From: JAHFTY01 sp964584785 | GTDB taxonomy: Bacteria; Acidobacteriota; Terriglobia; 20CM-2-55-15 | Reading direction: 5' to 3' | DNA length: 64,000 bases | NCBI GenBank assembly: GCA_964584785.1 | Contig: CAZPBY010000002.1 | Coordinates: forward strand, 173,292-237,291 | In this document: positions 1 to 8,074 of the stretch, in pieces | Position numbering within the stretch: the first letter of the stretch is position 1 | Layout of the letters: each line of letters opens with the position of its first letter | Notes under the pieces: model-generated | What the model was told of the DNA's origin: nothing | The model's database searches: none | The model's input: only the letters and a program-made list of their open reading frames with translations | Position numbers and translations under genes: made by a program

Positions 1-746
1 TGCATGCCGACGGCGCATTTGCAGAGTACGTCAAGGTGCCTGGGCGCAATCTGGTTCTCTTTCGAACCGGTGAACTGCCGACATCGATCATTGCGTTTAT
101 GGACGCGATTGGAAACGCGGTTCATACCGTTCAATCGGCCGATCTGGTCGGGCAGAACGTCCTCGTTCTCGGCGCCGGCACACAGGGCGTGATGGCGACC
201 GCGATCGCCCATCGAAGCGGCGCTTCCCGTATCTACGTGACGGATTTTTCGAATCCTGCGCGCGGCACAGCCCATGAAAAACTCGAGAAATATCGCTTTG
301 CGTTGGCGCGCAGATTCGGAGCGGTCGACTGCTTCGATCTCGGATTGGCGGGAGAACGTGAAAGGATGAAGAGGCGCATCATGGAAGAGACCAACGGAAC
401 CGGCGTCGATGTCGCGCTCGAAATGTCCGGCAGCTACAGCGCATACCGCGACGCGTTCGACTTCATTCGCATGGGCGGTGCGTTCGTTCTGCTGGGCATT
501 CCGGAAGGCGAAGTGAAGATCGATTTCGCGCGCGACGTTATTTTTCGGGGCCTCAGCATTCGTGCCGTCATCGGCCGCCGCGTATTTGAGACATGGGAAG
601 TCATGCGCAACATTCTTTCCGCCGGACTCGCCCACGAGTTCCTCGACAGCGGATTCGTTTCCCACGAACTGCCGCTCGAGCGATACGAAGAAGGTTTTGC
701 CGCCCTCGCCCGGGGCGAAGCGCTTAAAGTCATTCTGAAGCCATAA
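1..746 (+). CDS. tdh: L-threonine 3-dehydrogenase, C-terminal part
   Basis: Medium-chain, zinc-type dehydrogenase that oxidises L-threonine to 2-amino-3-ketobutyrate with NAD. The window cuts the gene: the frame is already open at base 3 and reads DGAFAEYVKVP before the first possible internal start (GTG at 36), so the N-terminal catalytic zinc half lies outside. Visible are the Rossmann nucleotide-binding segment (VLVLGAGTQGVMA), the substrate-side stretch GRRVFETWEVM, which closely resembles GREMFETW of known Tdh, and the usual end (KVILKP). The next gene, 7 bp downstream, is kbl, the second enzyme of the same pathway, and this pairing raises the family-level call to threonine dehydrogenase. 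Another alcohol or sugar dehydrogenase of the family is the alternative. Confidence 0.85.
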   Translation, partial: HADGAFAEYVKVPGRNLVLFRTGELPTSIIAFMDAIGNAVHTVQSADLVGQNVLVLGAGTQGVMATAIAHRSGASRIYVTDFSNPARGTAHEKLEKYRFALARRFGAVDCFDLGLAGERERMKRRIMEETNGTGVDVALEMSGSYSAYRDAFDFIRMGGAFVLLGIPEGEVKIDFARDVIFRGLSIRAVIGRRVFETWEVMRNILSAGLAHEFLDSGFVSHELPLERYEEGFAALARGEALKVILKP

Positions 747-753
747 ACAAAAA

Positions 754-1968
754 ATGAATCTATACGAGTCCGTCGATCAGGAACTGCAACGTCTTCAGGA
801 AACGAAGACCTTCAAGCGTGAAACCGAAATCGAGTCCGAGCAGGGCGCCGTCGTTCGCGTCGCGGGCAAAGACGTCGTAATGCTGGCGTCGAATAACTAT
901 CTCGGACTCTCGGCGCATCCTCGCATCAAACAGGCGGCGAGCCGCGCCATTCAGGAGTATGGACACGGCGTGTCGTCGGTTCGATTCCTTTGCGGGACGC
1001 TGACCATTCACCGAAAGCTCGAAGAAAAAATCGCCGGGTTCGTCGGTACCGAAGACAGCATTTTGTTTTCGTCGTGCTTTACGGCAAACGAAGGCTTTTT
1101 TGCGTCGATCGTCAACGAAAAGCTGGGGCATGACATGTATCGCGACGTGATCTACAGCGATCGCTTGAATCACGCCAGCATCATCGACGGAACGAGACTG
1201 TGCCGAGCGGAAGTGGTTCATCGAAAAGTCTACGAGCATGCGGATATCAAAGACCTGCGGCGCATCCTCGACGAAGACCGCAGTCAGGTCTATCGATTCG
1301 GCTTCATAGCGACCGATGGTGTCTTCAGCATGGAGGGCGATCTTGCACCGCTTCCACCGCTGATCGATATCGCCGGAAACGCGGGCCATACACTCTTCGT
1401 CGACGACTCTCATGCCGTCGGAGTGGTCGGAGCGACGGGCCGCGGCACACCGGAAGCGTTGGGGGTGCATGGGAAAATCGACGTTCTGAGCGGCACGTTA
1501 GGTAAAGCGATGGGCGGCGCCGCGGGAGGTTACATCGCCGGTAAAAAGGACCTGATCACGTTCCTTCGCCAGAAATCGCGGCCGTACACGTTTTCGAATT
1601 CGCTGCCTCCGTCGATCGTCGTGGCGGCCATCGAAGCGTTCACCATGCTGGAACAGGACACGAGCATCGTCGGTCGGCTTCACGAAAACACGGCGTACTT
1701 TAGAAAACATATTCAGACGCTCGGATTCCACATTCTGGAAGGAACTCATCCGATCGTGCCGGTCATGCTGGGCGAGGCCGCAGTCGCCATGGACATGAGC
1801 AACGCGTTGCTCGACGAGGGCGTTTACATCAAAGGATTGTGGTATCCGGTCGTGCCCAAAGGCGAAGCGCGTCTGCGTGCGCAGATTTCGGCGGCACTCG
1901 ACAAGTCGACTCTCGATCGCGCCTTGTCCGCGTTCGAACGCGCCGGCAAACGCATGGGAGTCATCTAG
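754..1968 (+). CDS. kbl: 2-amino-3-ketobutyrate CoA ligase (glycine C-acetyltransferase)
   Basis: PLP enzyme of the alpha-oxoamine synthase family. It splits 2-amino-3-ketobutyrate with CoA into glycine and acetyl-CoA, completing threonine breakdown begun by tdh just upstream. The protein has 404 residues, the normal family length. Visible are the N-terminal substrate loop ASNNYLGL, the PLP-stacking region NHASIIDG, the Asp-His segment VDDSHAVGVVG and the PLP lysine in SGTLGKAMGG (K251). The stretch RQKSRPYTFSNSLPPS is typical of Kbl rather than of BioF, HemA or serine palmitoyltransferase, and the tdh neighbour supports Kbl. It lies 7 bp after tdh, so the two are probably one transcript. BioF is the only serious alternative. 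Confidence 0.9.
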   Translation: MNLYESVDQELQRLQETKTFKRETEIESEQGAVVRVAGKDVVMLASNNYLGLSAHPRIKQAASRAIQEYGHGVSSVRFLCGTLTIHRKLEEKIAGFVGTEDSILFSSCFTANEGFFASIVNEKLGHDMYRDVIYSDRLNHASIIDGTRLCRAEVVHRKVYEHADIKDLRRILDEDRSQVYRFGFIATDGVFSMEGDLAPLPPLIDIAGNAGHTLFVDDSHAVGVVGATGRGTPEALGVHGKIDVLSGTLGKAMGGAAGGYIAGKKDLITFLRQKSRPYTFSNSLPPSIVVAAIEAFTMLEQDTSIVGRLHENTAYFRKHIQTLGFHILEGTHPIVPVMLGEAAVAMDMSNALLDEGVYIKGLWYPVVPKGEARLRAQISAALDKSTLDRALSAFERAGKRMGVI

Positions 1969-1978
1969 AGGCGTAACT

Positions 1979-2968
1979 TCATTTCTTGATGGTCTTTTCC
2001 AGCGCTTGAACCTTCTTCACCAGCACCGCGTCATCGCCGGGCATCGCTTTTAGCCGCTCCAACGTTTGCTGCGCTTCAACCCGATGCCTTTCCGCGTTAA
2101 GAAGCTGCGCCTTCTCGAGCAATGCGTATTTCGCAAGCAGCGGCGACCGCGTACTTTCCGCGCTGCATACTTTCTCGAAGTAATCCGCGCCCGCAAGATT
2201 CTTCTTCTGCTGCCGGTACCAGTCGGTCACCCAGGTGTAGATCACGAAATTGCCGGGATAGTCGGAGCGCAATCCTTCGAGGATCCGAAATCCCTCGGGC
2301 CAATTCTGCTCGGAGAGCATCGCTGTGTAATACACGATCCGCGCTTCGGTTTGTGAATAGCGCGCCTTGACCATCGCCGTCTTCAGCTGCTCGATGCCAA
2401 GCTCGCGATTTCCGCGCGCCCCGATGAGCCATGCGAAGGGCTTGATGACCGTCGGCAGAGAACCGGAGAAGTAATTGAACGCGCCTGTACCGACGTAAAT
2501 GTCGTAGTAGGTTTTGTCGAGGCCATATACCTCCGCCGCGTATTTGTGTGCGCGCAATCCGGCGCGGAGCGCGCTGAAGTACGCCTCTTTCTGAGTCACC
2601 TGAAAGCGGGCGTAACTGCCCCAGGCGGAAGCGAGATATGCGGTCGTTTCAATCTTGGGATACTTCGCCGCTTTGACGGCCGCCTCCGCTTTGGCGACGG
2701 CGGCATCCTGCTCGCGATAGTAGGCGCTCTCGATCGAAGGGTTGCCGGGATCCATCTGCGCTTCCCACCAGTACGTTTCCGCCATCAATGTGAATCCGGC
2801 GGGATGGTCCGGATAAAGCTCCTCGAGCTCTTTCGCGGCCGCGCGAGCATCCGCGATGCGAAGTTCGTAACTCGCTTGCATCGCGCCTCGGATAAGCGCA
2901 TCGGCATGAGAATCCTGATAGATGAATCCGGTGCTTTGAAAGAGCAGCGAGACGATAAAAGCAAACAT
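1979..2968 (-). CDS. Secreted or periplasmic tetratricopeptide-like protein, unknown function
   Basis: I do not recognise a named family. The chosen start is the ATG at 2968 (MFAFIVSLLFQSTGFIYQDS), which gives a short hydrophobic secretion signal and is preceded by a purine-rich ribosome site (GGAGGGAG). An upstream in-frame ATG at 3022 would start inside the T-run of a terminator hairpin and is unlikely. The mature part is mostly alanine-rich helices in paired arrangement (for example RIADARAAAKELEELYPDHP, and a C-terminal pair around LEKAQLLNAERHRVEAQQ) and looks like degenerate TPR repeats. The gene converges on kbl with 10 bp between stops. Function is not inferable from context. Confidence 0.65.
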   Translation of the reverse strand: MFAFIVSLLFQSTGFIYQDSHADALIRGAMQASYELRIADARAAAKELEELYPDHPAGFTLMAETYWWEAQMDPGNPSIESAYYREQDAAVAKAEAAVKAAKYPKIETTAYLASAWGSYARFQVTQKEAYFSALRAGLRAHKYAAEVYGLDKTYYDIYVGTGAFNYFSGSLPTVIKPFAWLIGARGNRELGIEQLKTAMVKARYSQTEARIVYYTAMLSEQNWPEGFRILEGLRSDYPGNFVIYTWVTDWYRQQKKNLAGADYFEKVCSAESTRSPLLAKYALLEKAQLLNAERHRVEAQQTLERLKAMPGDDAVLVKKVQALEKTIKK

Positions 2969-3022
2969 GTTGAGATATTCTCCCTCCCTTTCCTTCTTTT
3001 TCAGCTCCGGATCACGAGACAT

Positions 3023-3053
3023 AAAAAAAATCCCCGCGGCTTCCGCCGCGGGG
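3023..3053 (-). terminator. Rho-independent terminator after the class II cytochrome gene
   Basis: A 9-bp perfect GC stem (CCCCGCGGC, loop TTCC) at 3032-3053 is followed on the minus strand by an eight-base T-run (A-run 3023-3030 on the plus strand). It lies between the cytochrome gene ending at 3207 and the start of the next minus-strand gene at 2968, so it ends the cytochrome transcript. The 3054-3206 stretch before it holds nothing else I can identify. Confidence 0.8.
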
Positions 3054-3206
3054 GAAGGTGGGATGGTGGAGGAAATCTACATCCTTATAGACACATTAAA
3101 CCCTTGGAAAGTTACCAGAGAAGAAAAATTTTTAAAAAAATGGAGAATGCGGCAAGCAAGAAAGGGACCGGAGTTTTGAATCGCCTCCGGTCCGCGGATG
3201 GGATGA

Positions 3207-3617
3207 CTACGGAGCCTTGAATTTATAAGAACCCGGCGCACCTTCACGATACGTCGTGTGACAGGTTGCGCAAGCCTTCTGCAGATCGGCTCTGGCGGTG
3301 TTCGCGCCCGTCATGTCGTTGGCTTTGACGGCTTTAGCAACGTCACCGGCCTTCGCTGCCGCATCGTTGGCCCAACCGATGCCTTGTTCGGCCTTTTGGG
3401 CCTTCATGAAGGCGGCGGTCTCTTTGAAGAGGCCCTGCAGCTTTTCGGCGTCCTTTTGAGCGTCGGCCGCCATACTGCCCTGCAGGTTCTTGCTCAGGCT
3501 CATAAAAGCGGGTTGAACTTCCTTCATTACGGGTTGGATGTCTCTGTTCTGGGCATACAGCGTAATAGCCATCGCGGCGATGACGCAGATCCCAATCAGG
3601 ATTGATGTCCTCCGCAT
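3207..3617 (-). CDS. Class II (cytochrome c'-like) c-type cytochrome
   Basis: Small exported monoheme cytochrome of 136 residues. The start is the ATG at 3617, directly behind an AAGGAGG ribosome site; the frame continues upstream to 3767 but without a comparable signal. Residues 1-22 are a signal peptide ending in LYAQ. The remainder is helical and alanine/lysine-rich, and the single heme motif CATCH (C116-H120) sits near the C-terminus, the arrangement of the class II four-helix cytochrome c fold. Its redox partner is not evident. The nearby etfAB genes are separated from it by a terminator-like palindrome, so a shared transcript is unlikely. Confidence 0.75.
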   Translation of the reverse strand: MRRTSILIGICVIAAMAITLYAQNRDIQPVMKEVQPAFMSLSKNLQGSMAADAQKDAEKLQGLFKETAAFMKAQKAEQGIGWANDAAAKAGDVAKAVKANDMTGANTARADLQKACATCHTTYREGAPGSYKFKAP

Positions 3618-3748
3618 TAAAACTCTCCTCCTTAAACTGTTGTGACTTATGTGAAAACTTGCTGTTCCGAACCGCCGGTAACTATAAAGCAATCGGAACA
3701 GACCGGTCAATTTGACGTCCCCGCCGTCCGTTCGTAATTTTGGGGGAA

Positions 3749-3796
3749 AAGATCTGGGGACGCACACCGCAATTCGGGTGTGCGTCCCCAGATCTT
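3749..3796. terminator. Perfect 20-bp palindrome at the end of etfA
   Basis: The arms 3749-3768 and 3777-3796 are exact reverse complements around an 8-nt loop. The right arm touches the etfA stop codon (3795-3797). On the minus strand the hairpin is followed by a short pyrimidine run, so it probably terminates etfBA. The perfect length is unusual for a simple terminator; a copy of a repeat family is the alternative. Confidence 0.65.
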
Positions 3797-4772
3797 AACC
3801 GCCCTTCAAGTCGTTGAATATCCTGGTCAGCGCCGGCACGACCTTAAACAGATCCTCGACAATCCCGTAGTGCGCAATCTTGAAGATAGGCGCTTCGGCA
3901 TCTTTATTGATCGCCACGATGCAGCGGGCGGTCTGCATCCCCACCAGGTGTTGGATCGCCCCGGAAATCCCGACCGCGATATAAAGCTTGGGCGACACCG
4001 TTTGCCCCGAGCTCCCAATTTGATATTCACGAGGCAACCACTCCGCGTCCACTACCGGACGCGACGCCCCGACCGCGCCGCCGACGGCCTTGGCGAGATC
4101 AAAGATCAGCTGGAAATTCTCCTTCTGCTTCAGCCCCCGGCCGCCCGAAATAATGATCGGCGCGGACGTGAGATCCGCCTGCCCCTTCTGCGCTTCGGCC
4201 CGCTCGACAATCTTTCGATGTGGTACGCCTTCGAGCTGCACGTTGTGAGCAACGACCTCGGCACTGCCTCCCCACTCGACTTCGTCCCCCGGGAATGCGC
4301 CGGGCGAGACCGTCGCCAGGTACGGAGGAGTCCCCCGAACAGCCGTTTTCATGTTCATCTTCGCGTTGAAGATCTGCCGGGTCAGGACCAGGTTGTCGCC
4401 GTGCTTTTCAAAATCCACGCAGCCGGCAATCAACGGTCGCCGGAGAGCGACGGACAGGCGCGGCAAAAAATCAAAACCCTGCGTCGTGTGTCCGGCGACA
4501 ACCAGGAACGGTTTTTCAGCGCTCAACAGGCTTTTTAAGACGCTGACGTAAGCCTCCGGGCTGTATTCCGCAAGATCCGCGTGATCCGCAGTGACAACGC
4601 GATCCAGTTTCCTGGACTTCAGCTCATCGGCAAGCGCGCCGACATTGTGCCCCAGCACGACTGCGGTGATCGGCTGGCCCAGCTCGCGACCGATACGTTG
4701 CGCAAACACCAGCAGCTCGTTCGTGACCGGCTTCGGCTTGTTGTCCTTGTGTTCGGCGATGACGTAGATCAT
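3795..4772 (-). CDS. etfA: Electron transfer flavoprotein, alpha subunit
   Basis: FAD-binding subunit of the heterodimeric electron transfer flavoprotein, which collects electrons from acyl-CoA and related dehydrogenases and passes them to the quinone pool through ETF:quinone oxidoreductase. The protein is 325 residues, normal for EtfA. The C-terminal FAD domain carries the family signature (GRGLKQKENF, then LYIAVGISGAIQHLVGM, then INKDAEAPIFKIAHYGIVED). The ATG overlaps the etfB stop by 4 bp (ATGA), so the two are translationally coupled. No acyl-CoA dehydrogenase or ETF-QO gene is visible nearby, so the specific electron donor cannot be named. Confidence 0.93.
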   Translation of the reverse strand: MIYVIAEHKDNKPKPVTNELLVFAQRIGRELGQPITAVVLGHNVGALADELKSRKLDRVVTADHADLAEYSPEAYVSVLKSLLSAEKPFLVVAGHTTQGFDFLPRLSVALRRPLIAGCVDFEKHGDNLVLTRQIFNAKMNMKTAVRGTPPYLATVSPGAFPGDEVEWGGSAEVVAHNVQLEGVPHRKIVERAEAQKGQADLTSAPIIISGGRGLKQKENFQLIFDLAKAVGGAVGASRPVVDAEWLPREYQIGSSGQTVSPKLYIAVGISGAIQHLVGMQTARCIVAINKDAEAPIFKIAHYGIVEDLFKVVPALTRIFNDLKGG

Positions 4773-5566
4773 AGGACCTTCGCCTCCTTCCGAAGCTTCT
4801 CCACAAGTTTGGCGGCCGCCTCTTCCGCAGAACCCGTCAGGAACTCCACCCGGCTTTTTCGCTCCGGAATAAGAACTTCTTTCACTTCATACATCGCTGC
4901 GGCGCGGCCGACTTGATTGTCCGCCAAACCGAGATCCGCGGCGGACCAGACTTTCATCTCTTTCTTCTTCGCGGCCATGATCCCTTTGAGCGACGCATAA
5001 CGCGGCTGGTTGATGCCGAATTGAATCGTGAGCGCGGCCGGCATGGGCAGTTCGACCGTTTCCGTCATGCCCCCTTCCAGTTCGCGTTTGGCGCGGACCC
5101 GCCTGCCTTCGGCGTCGACGTCGACTCCGACGACCACCGTCGCATGAGCGTAGCCGAGAAACTCGGCAAGCATGACCCCCGTCATGCCGGTACCGAGATC
5201 GTCGGACTGGACGCCCGTCAGCACAAGATCGGCGCCGCTGTCCTTCCCGATCGCCTTTGACAGAGCTTCGGCTGCGGCAAATTCGTCAGCGCCTTTGAAC
5301 TTCGGATCGAGGAGATGAATCGCCCGGTCGGCACCCATGGCAAGGCCGGAGCGCAGAACGCGCGCCGCTTCCTCTCCGCCCATCGACAGCACGACAACCT
5401 CGCCGGAATGCTTTTCTTTTAAGCGCAGCGCTTCTTCGAGAGCGTAATTGTCTGCCTCGCTTGCCACAAAAGTCAGGTCCTGGTCCTTGATCCACGTCTT
5501 CGACTCGTTGATGACCAGTCGAGACGCCGGATCCGGCACAGGTTTGATGCAGCTGATGATCTTCAC
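4769..5566 (-). CDS. etfB: Electron transfer flavoprotein, beta subunit
   Basis: AMP-binding partner of EtfA. The protein is 265 residues. The N-terminus (MKIISCIKPVPDP) is diagnostic for EtfB, and the segment GVQSDDLGTGMTGVMLAEFL matches the AMP-site region of the family. It is the promoter-proximal gene of a two-gene operon, with etfA following by a 4-bp overlap. The 218 bp between its start (5566) and the divergent regulator gene at 5785 must hold its promoter; I could not pick out convincing -35/-10 boxes there. Confidence 0.92.
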   Translation of the reverse strand: MKIISCIKPVPDPASRLVINESKTWIKDQDLTFVASEADNYALEEALRLKEKHSGEVVVLSMGGEEAARVLRSGLAMGADRAIHLLDPKFKGADEFAAAEALSKAIGKDSGADLVLTGVQSDDLGTGMTGVMLAEFLGYAHATVVVGVDVDAEGRRVRAKRELEGGMTETVELPMPAALTIQFGINQPRYASLKGIMAAKKKEMKVWSAADLGLADNQVGRAAAMYEVKEVLIPERKSRVEFLTGSAEEAAAKLVEKLRKEAKVL

Positions 5567-5784
5567 TTTGTCTCCAATGGGAAAATAGAGTGCAGAAACA
5601 AATCAATTATTCTAACCCAGCCGGACCCGAACAATTCATAATTGGAGGGGCAGGTAGTGGTCAGGAAAAAGGCGACGCGACGAACCTGGAACCCGGCCGG
5701 ATTCTCAATTTAGCGTTGCAGAAAAACCGCGAATGCGCTAAACACTCCAGTCACCACACAGGGTTAGGTTTGCGCACACATAAG

Positions 5785-6357
5785 ATGACAAATCCAAAAT
5801 CTAAAGGCATTTTTACGACTCACGAGGTGAGTCGTTTGCTCCAGGTCAATCCTCGATCGGTGATCAACTGGATCGAACAGGACCTGCTGGACTCCTACCG
5901 CACGCCGGGAGGTCACCGCCGGATTCGGCGCGACGACCTGCTGGCCTTTTTGCGCAAACATAAGATTCCGATGCCGGCGCCCCTCGTTGACGGGAAATTC
6001 GAGGTGCTGATCGTCGAAGACGAAGAAGAGTCGATGCGGATGCTGACCACATACTTCGAGCGGCACGGCAATTACGAACTTCATTCGGTATCGGACGGAA
6101 TCTCGGCGCTGATCGAAGTCGGCCGCAGAAAGCCCGCCCTGCTGATTCTCGACATGCGCATCCCCGGCGTGGATGGCGTTGAAGTCTGCCGCCGCATCAA
6201 AGCCGACTCGAAGAATACAACCGCCATCATCGCCATCAGCGGCTCACGCGATCTGGAATCGAAAGTCCTGCAGTCCGGCGCCGATGTCTTCATGGCCAAA
6301 CCTTTCGATCTGGAGAAACTCCACGAGGAAGCCAAACGCCTCCTCCGCATCCTGTAA
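5785..6357 (+). CDS. MerR/excisionase-type HTH fused to a response-regulator receiver domain
   Basis: A 190-residue protein with a DNA-binding module first and a receiver domain second, the reverse of most response regulators. Residues 10-58 form a MerR/BldC-like helix-turn-helix (FTTHEVSRLLQVNPRSVINW, then TPGGHRRIRRDDL). Residues 72-190 are a CheY-like receiver with acidic pocket D79/E80, phospho-acceptor D123 (LILDMRIPG), switch S152 and K172 (AKPF). All phosphotransfer residues are intact. The start at 5785 is chosen because the HTH begins right after it; the frame is open to 5590 but the extra residues look non-coding. There is no clear Shine-Dalgarno. No histidine kinase is in the window. 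The tRNA-Arg gene starts 16 bp after its stop. Confidence 0.85.
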   Translation: MTNPKSKGIFTTHEVSRLLQVNPRSVINWIEQDLLDSYRTPGGHRRIRRDDLLAFLRKHKIPMPAPLVDGKFEVLIVEDEEESMRMLTTYFERHGNYELHSVSDGISALIEVGRRKPALLILDMRIPGVDGVEVCRRIKADSKNTTAIIAISGSRDLESKVLQSGADVFMAKPFDLEKLHEEAKRLLRIL

Positions 6358-6373
6358 TATACTTGGAAGGTTT

Positions 6374-6447
6374 GCGCCCGTAGCTCAGCTGGATAGAGTA
6401 TCGGACTACGAATCCGAGGGTCAGAGGTTCGAATCCTCTCGGGCGTA
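6374..6447 (+). tRNA. tRNA-Arg (anticodon ACG)
   Basis: A full cloverleaf can be drawn: acceptor GCGCCCG pairing with CGGGCGT (one G-U), D-arm with AGCTCAGCTGGATAGAGT, anticodon stem TCGGA/TCCGA with loop CTACGAA giving ACG, and T-arm AGAGG-TTCGAAT-CCTCT. The discriminator base is A and no CCA is encoded. The ACG anticodon is expected to be deaminated to ICG by TadA. Confidence 0.95.
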
Positions 6448-6468
6448 CTTGAATCCAAAACACTTAAG

Positions 6469-6499
6469 GCCGGAAGTCTGAATCCGGGCCTTTTTGTTT
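6469..6499 (+). terminator. Probable terminator after tRNA-Arg
   Basis: A GC-rich hairpin (GGCCGGA pairing with TCCGGGCC, one bulged G) is followed by TTTTTGTTT. It lies 22 bp after the tRNA and ends that transcript. Confidence 0.7.
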
Positions 6500-6746
6500 G
6501 GGGGACCGCCGAGCTTTTGTCAGCAAACCTCGGTCATTTCCATTTCAACAGCGGAGTCGACCCTAGAACGCTGCCTACACGCGTGAAAGACGATGGTGGA
6601 AAAGTGCGGCGTCTGAGCGGGACCAGCCGCCAGGACCGCTGTGATGCCCCAATTCGCATAAGGAGAATCCGGCGCGACTTTGGTGTGGCAGGGCATTATG
6701 ATGTTCGGCGGACAAGGAGGTAACTGACCCAACAAGGCGCTTATCA
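6500..6746. other. Non-coding start of an accessory patch
   Basis: I see no supportable gene here. The stretch contains a GTTCGGC heptamer at about 6708-6714, identical to the right-hand end of the attC-like site at 7424-7489, and ACCCAACAAGGCGC just before the next gene, which resembles the left-hand box of an attC site. I cannot build a complete attC hairpin from these pieces, so they may be remnants. Confidence 0.35.
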
Positions 6747-7552
6747 ATGCCTACGTTCAAGTCTATGGACAACTGGCCGCAGTATTTCAGCGAATCGCCG
6801 ATGGGCAGGCCCCCGAAAATTTACGACCCAGTACTTGAAGGATCTCGGTTTTGCGTCTACGAATTTCCGGGCCGTTATCCCACTCTTGAGGCACTTGGGT
6901 TCCTTTCCTCTGATGGCACGCCAACAAGCCGGTATCACGAATAGAGGAATCTGGTCCAATCACGAACGGTGATGGCCGAGGCTATGCGCGAGGTATTTGG
7001 CGATCTCTTTACAATCAAAGCTAAACCGACGGCCGGTGATCGAGCATTGATCGAGGGGAAGTTCCGCAGCGTACACAACGCAAGTCAGAACACGGCCAAG
7101 CTTATGGCGAGTACGTTTTATGCTCTATTGGACCTCGTCAGAAGACGGCGTTCGAAGATTCTTGGCTGGAAGGCGAGAAAACAGATCTTCTTGGTTTTGT
7201 CGACTTTGGTCATTTGTCGTCAATCATTGTTGAGAAGTGGCCTTTCTTTGAAAACATCGTTCCGTCGCAGCACTGGCTAAAGCAGAGGATGGACGAACTT
7301 GAGAAGGTGAGGAATTTCATCGCCCATAACCATATGCTTTTGGCGAGCGAGTTTCACCGGGTCTACCTTTATATCGCCGACTGGAAACGAGCGATCGGCC
7401 TGTATGTTCTGCCCGGTGAAGCCGCCGAACAAGGGCATGGAGCCGACGGCGCAGAAAACGTGCCGCGGCTCATGCCCAGGTCGTTCGGCCGACACGCATT
7501 GGTCGCGGCTCCGACGCCGCGTAGTACACTGATGGCGCGCTCATTAAATTAA
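6747..7552 (+). pseudogene. Broken DUF5343-like gene with a C-terminal HEPN-like segment
   Basis: Reading from the ATG at 6747 gives a coherent protein (start MPTFKSMDNWPQYF, then LGFLSSDGTPTSRYHE). It is interrupted by an in-frame amber codon at 6942-6944 and continues in the same frame after it as RNLVQSRTVMAEAMREVF. The pattern GFL-x-DG-x-PT-x-RY followed by an AEA-x-RE-x-FGDLF segment resembles DUF5343 proteins. Around 7130-7150 the sensible reading moves to another frame, which carries FEDSWLEGEKTDLLGFVDFG and then RMDELEKVRNFIAHNHMLL, the latter an R-x-x-IAHN-type HEPN motif. One nonsense and one frameshift lesion therefore separate three well-conserved pieces. The downstream frame runs through the attC-like site before stopping at 7552. 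The family assignment is from memory of motifs; the two-lesion structure is read directly. Confidence 0.6.
7424..7489 (+). other. Integron attC-like recombination site
   Basis: A 66-bp imperfect palindrome. The outer boxes GCCGAAC (7424-7430) and GTTCGGC (7483-7489) are exact complements. Inside them, GGGCATGGAGCCG pairs with CGGCTCATGCCC, leaving one unpaired G on the left arm. This is the attC architecture: two simple sites, an unpaired spacer, and an extrahelical base that sets strand choice. The left box deviates from RYYYAAC and the right box from GTTRRRY at one position each, so this is attC-like rather than canonical. It sits 75 bp before hicB. Confidence 0.5.
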
Positions 7553-7564
7553 AGGAGTCAACTC

Positions 7565-7771
7565 ATGCGCACTTTCAACGTGATCGTCGAGCGGGATCCC
7601 GATACAGGTTTGTATGTTGGGTCGGTGCCGGGATGGCCAGGTGCGCATAGTCAAGCGGCCAGCCTCGACGAACTCGACGCGAATCTGCGTGAGGTGATCG
7701 AGATGCTTCTTGAAGACGGCGACCCGCAGCTGGAATCAGAGTTTGTAGGCCTCCAAACCATTAATGTTTGA
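7565..7771 (+). CDS. hicB: HicB-family antitoxin
   Basis: A 68-residue partial RNase-H-fold antitoxin (FNVIVERDPDTGLYVGSVPG, then WPGAHSQAASLDELDANLRE). The family normally neutralises HicA and often autorepresses the operon. This short form lacks an obvious C-terminal DNA-binding domain. The start is supported by AAAGGAGT eight bases upstream. hicA follows with its ATG 3 bp after this stop (or overlapping, if a TTG at 7768 is used). The antitoxin-first order is the less common arrangement within the HicAB family but is well known. It lies next to an attC-like site, consistent with a cassette-borne toxin-antitoxin pair. Confidence 0.85.
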   Translation: MRTFNVIVERDPDTGLYVGSVPGWPGAHSQAASLDELDANLREVIEMLLEDGDPQLESEFVGLQTINV

Positions 7772-7773
7772 AT

Positions 7774-7995
7774 ATGGGGGCGCTGCCGGTTCTTAAACCT
7801 CGTGAGGTGGCTGCTCTTTTGGCGCGCCTTGGTTTTCAGGAAGTTCGTCAGCGTGGATCGCATCGACAATACAGACATCCCGATGGTCGCGGCACGACGG
7901 TACCGTTTCATTCTGGGCGAGACATTTCACCGACCTTGCTTCATAAAATCGCCCGCGACATCAGAATCACGGTCGAGGAGCTTCTTGAAGCGTGA
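7774..7995 (+). CDS. hicA: HicA-family mRNA interferase toxin
   Basis: A 73-residue double-stranded-RNA-binding-like toxin that cleaves mRNA during translation. The active-site histidine motif is GFQEVRQRGSHRQYRHPDG with H30, and the stretch TVPFHSGRDISPTLLHKI is typical of HicA. The start is the ATG at 7774, 3 bp after the hicB stop; an in-frame TTG at 7768 would overlap hicB. The protein is full length with no lesion, so the pair is probably functional, unlike the broken genes on either side of it. Confidence 0.88.
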   Translation: MGALPVLKPREVAALLARLGFQEVRQRGSHRQYRHPDGRGTTVPFHSGRDISPTLLHKIARDIRITVEELLEA

Positions 7996-8074
7996 AAGGC
8001 TGTGCAAAGCGCTTCCGGACTTCGCCGGGCCGTTCACGGTTTGGGAAACGCGACCGGGCGGAGACGAGCGTTTG

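Noticed and set aside
3780..5260. Plus-strand frames opposite etfA and etfB
   Set aside because: They are shadows of two genes with unmistakable family signatures on the minus strand.
6507..6714. A second complete attC site
   Set aside because: GCCGAGC and GTTCGGC could serve as outer boxes, but they are about 200 bp apart and no matching inner boxes were found.
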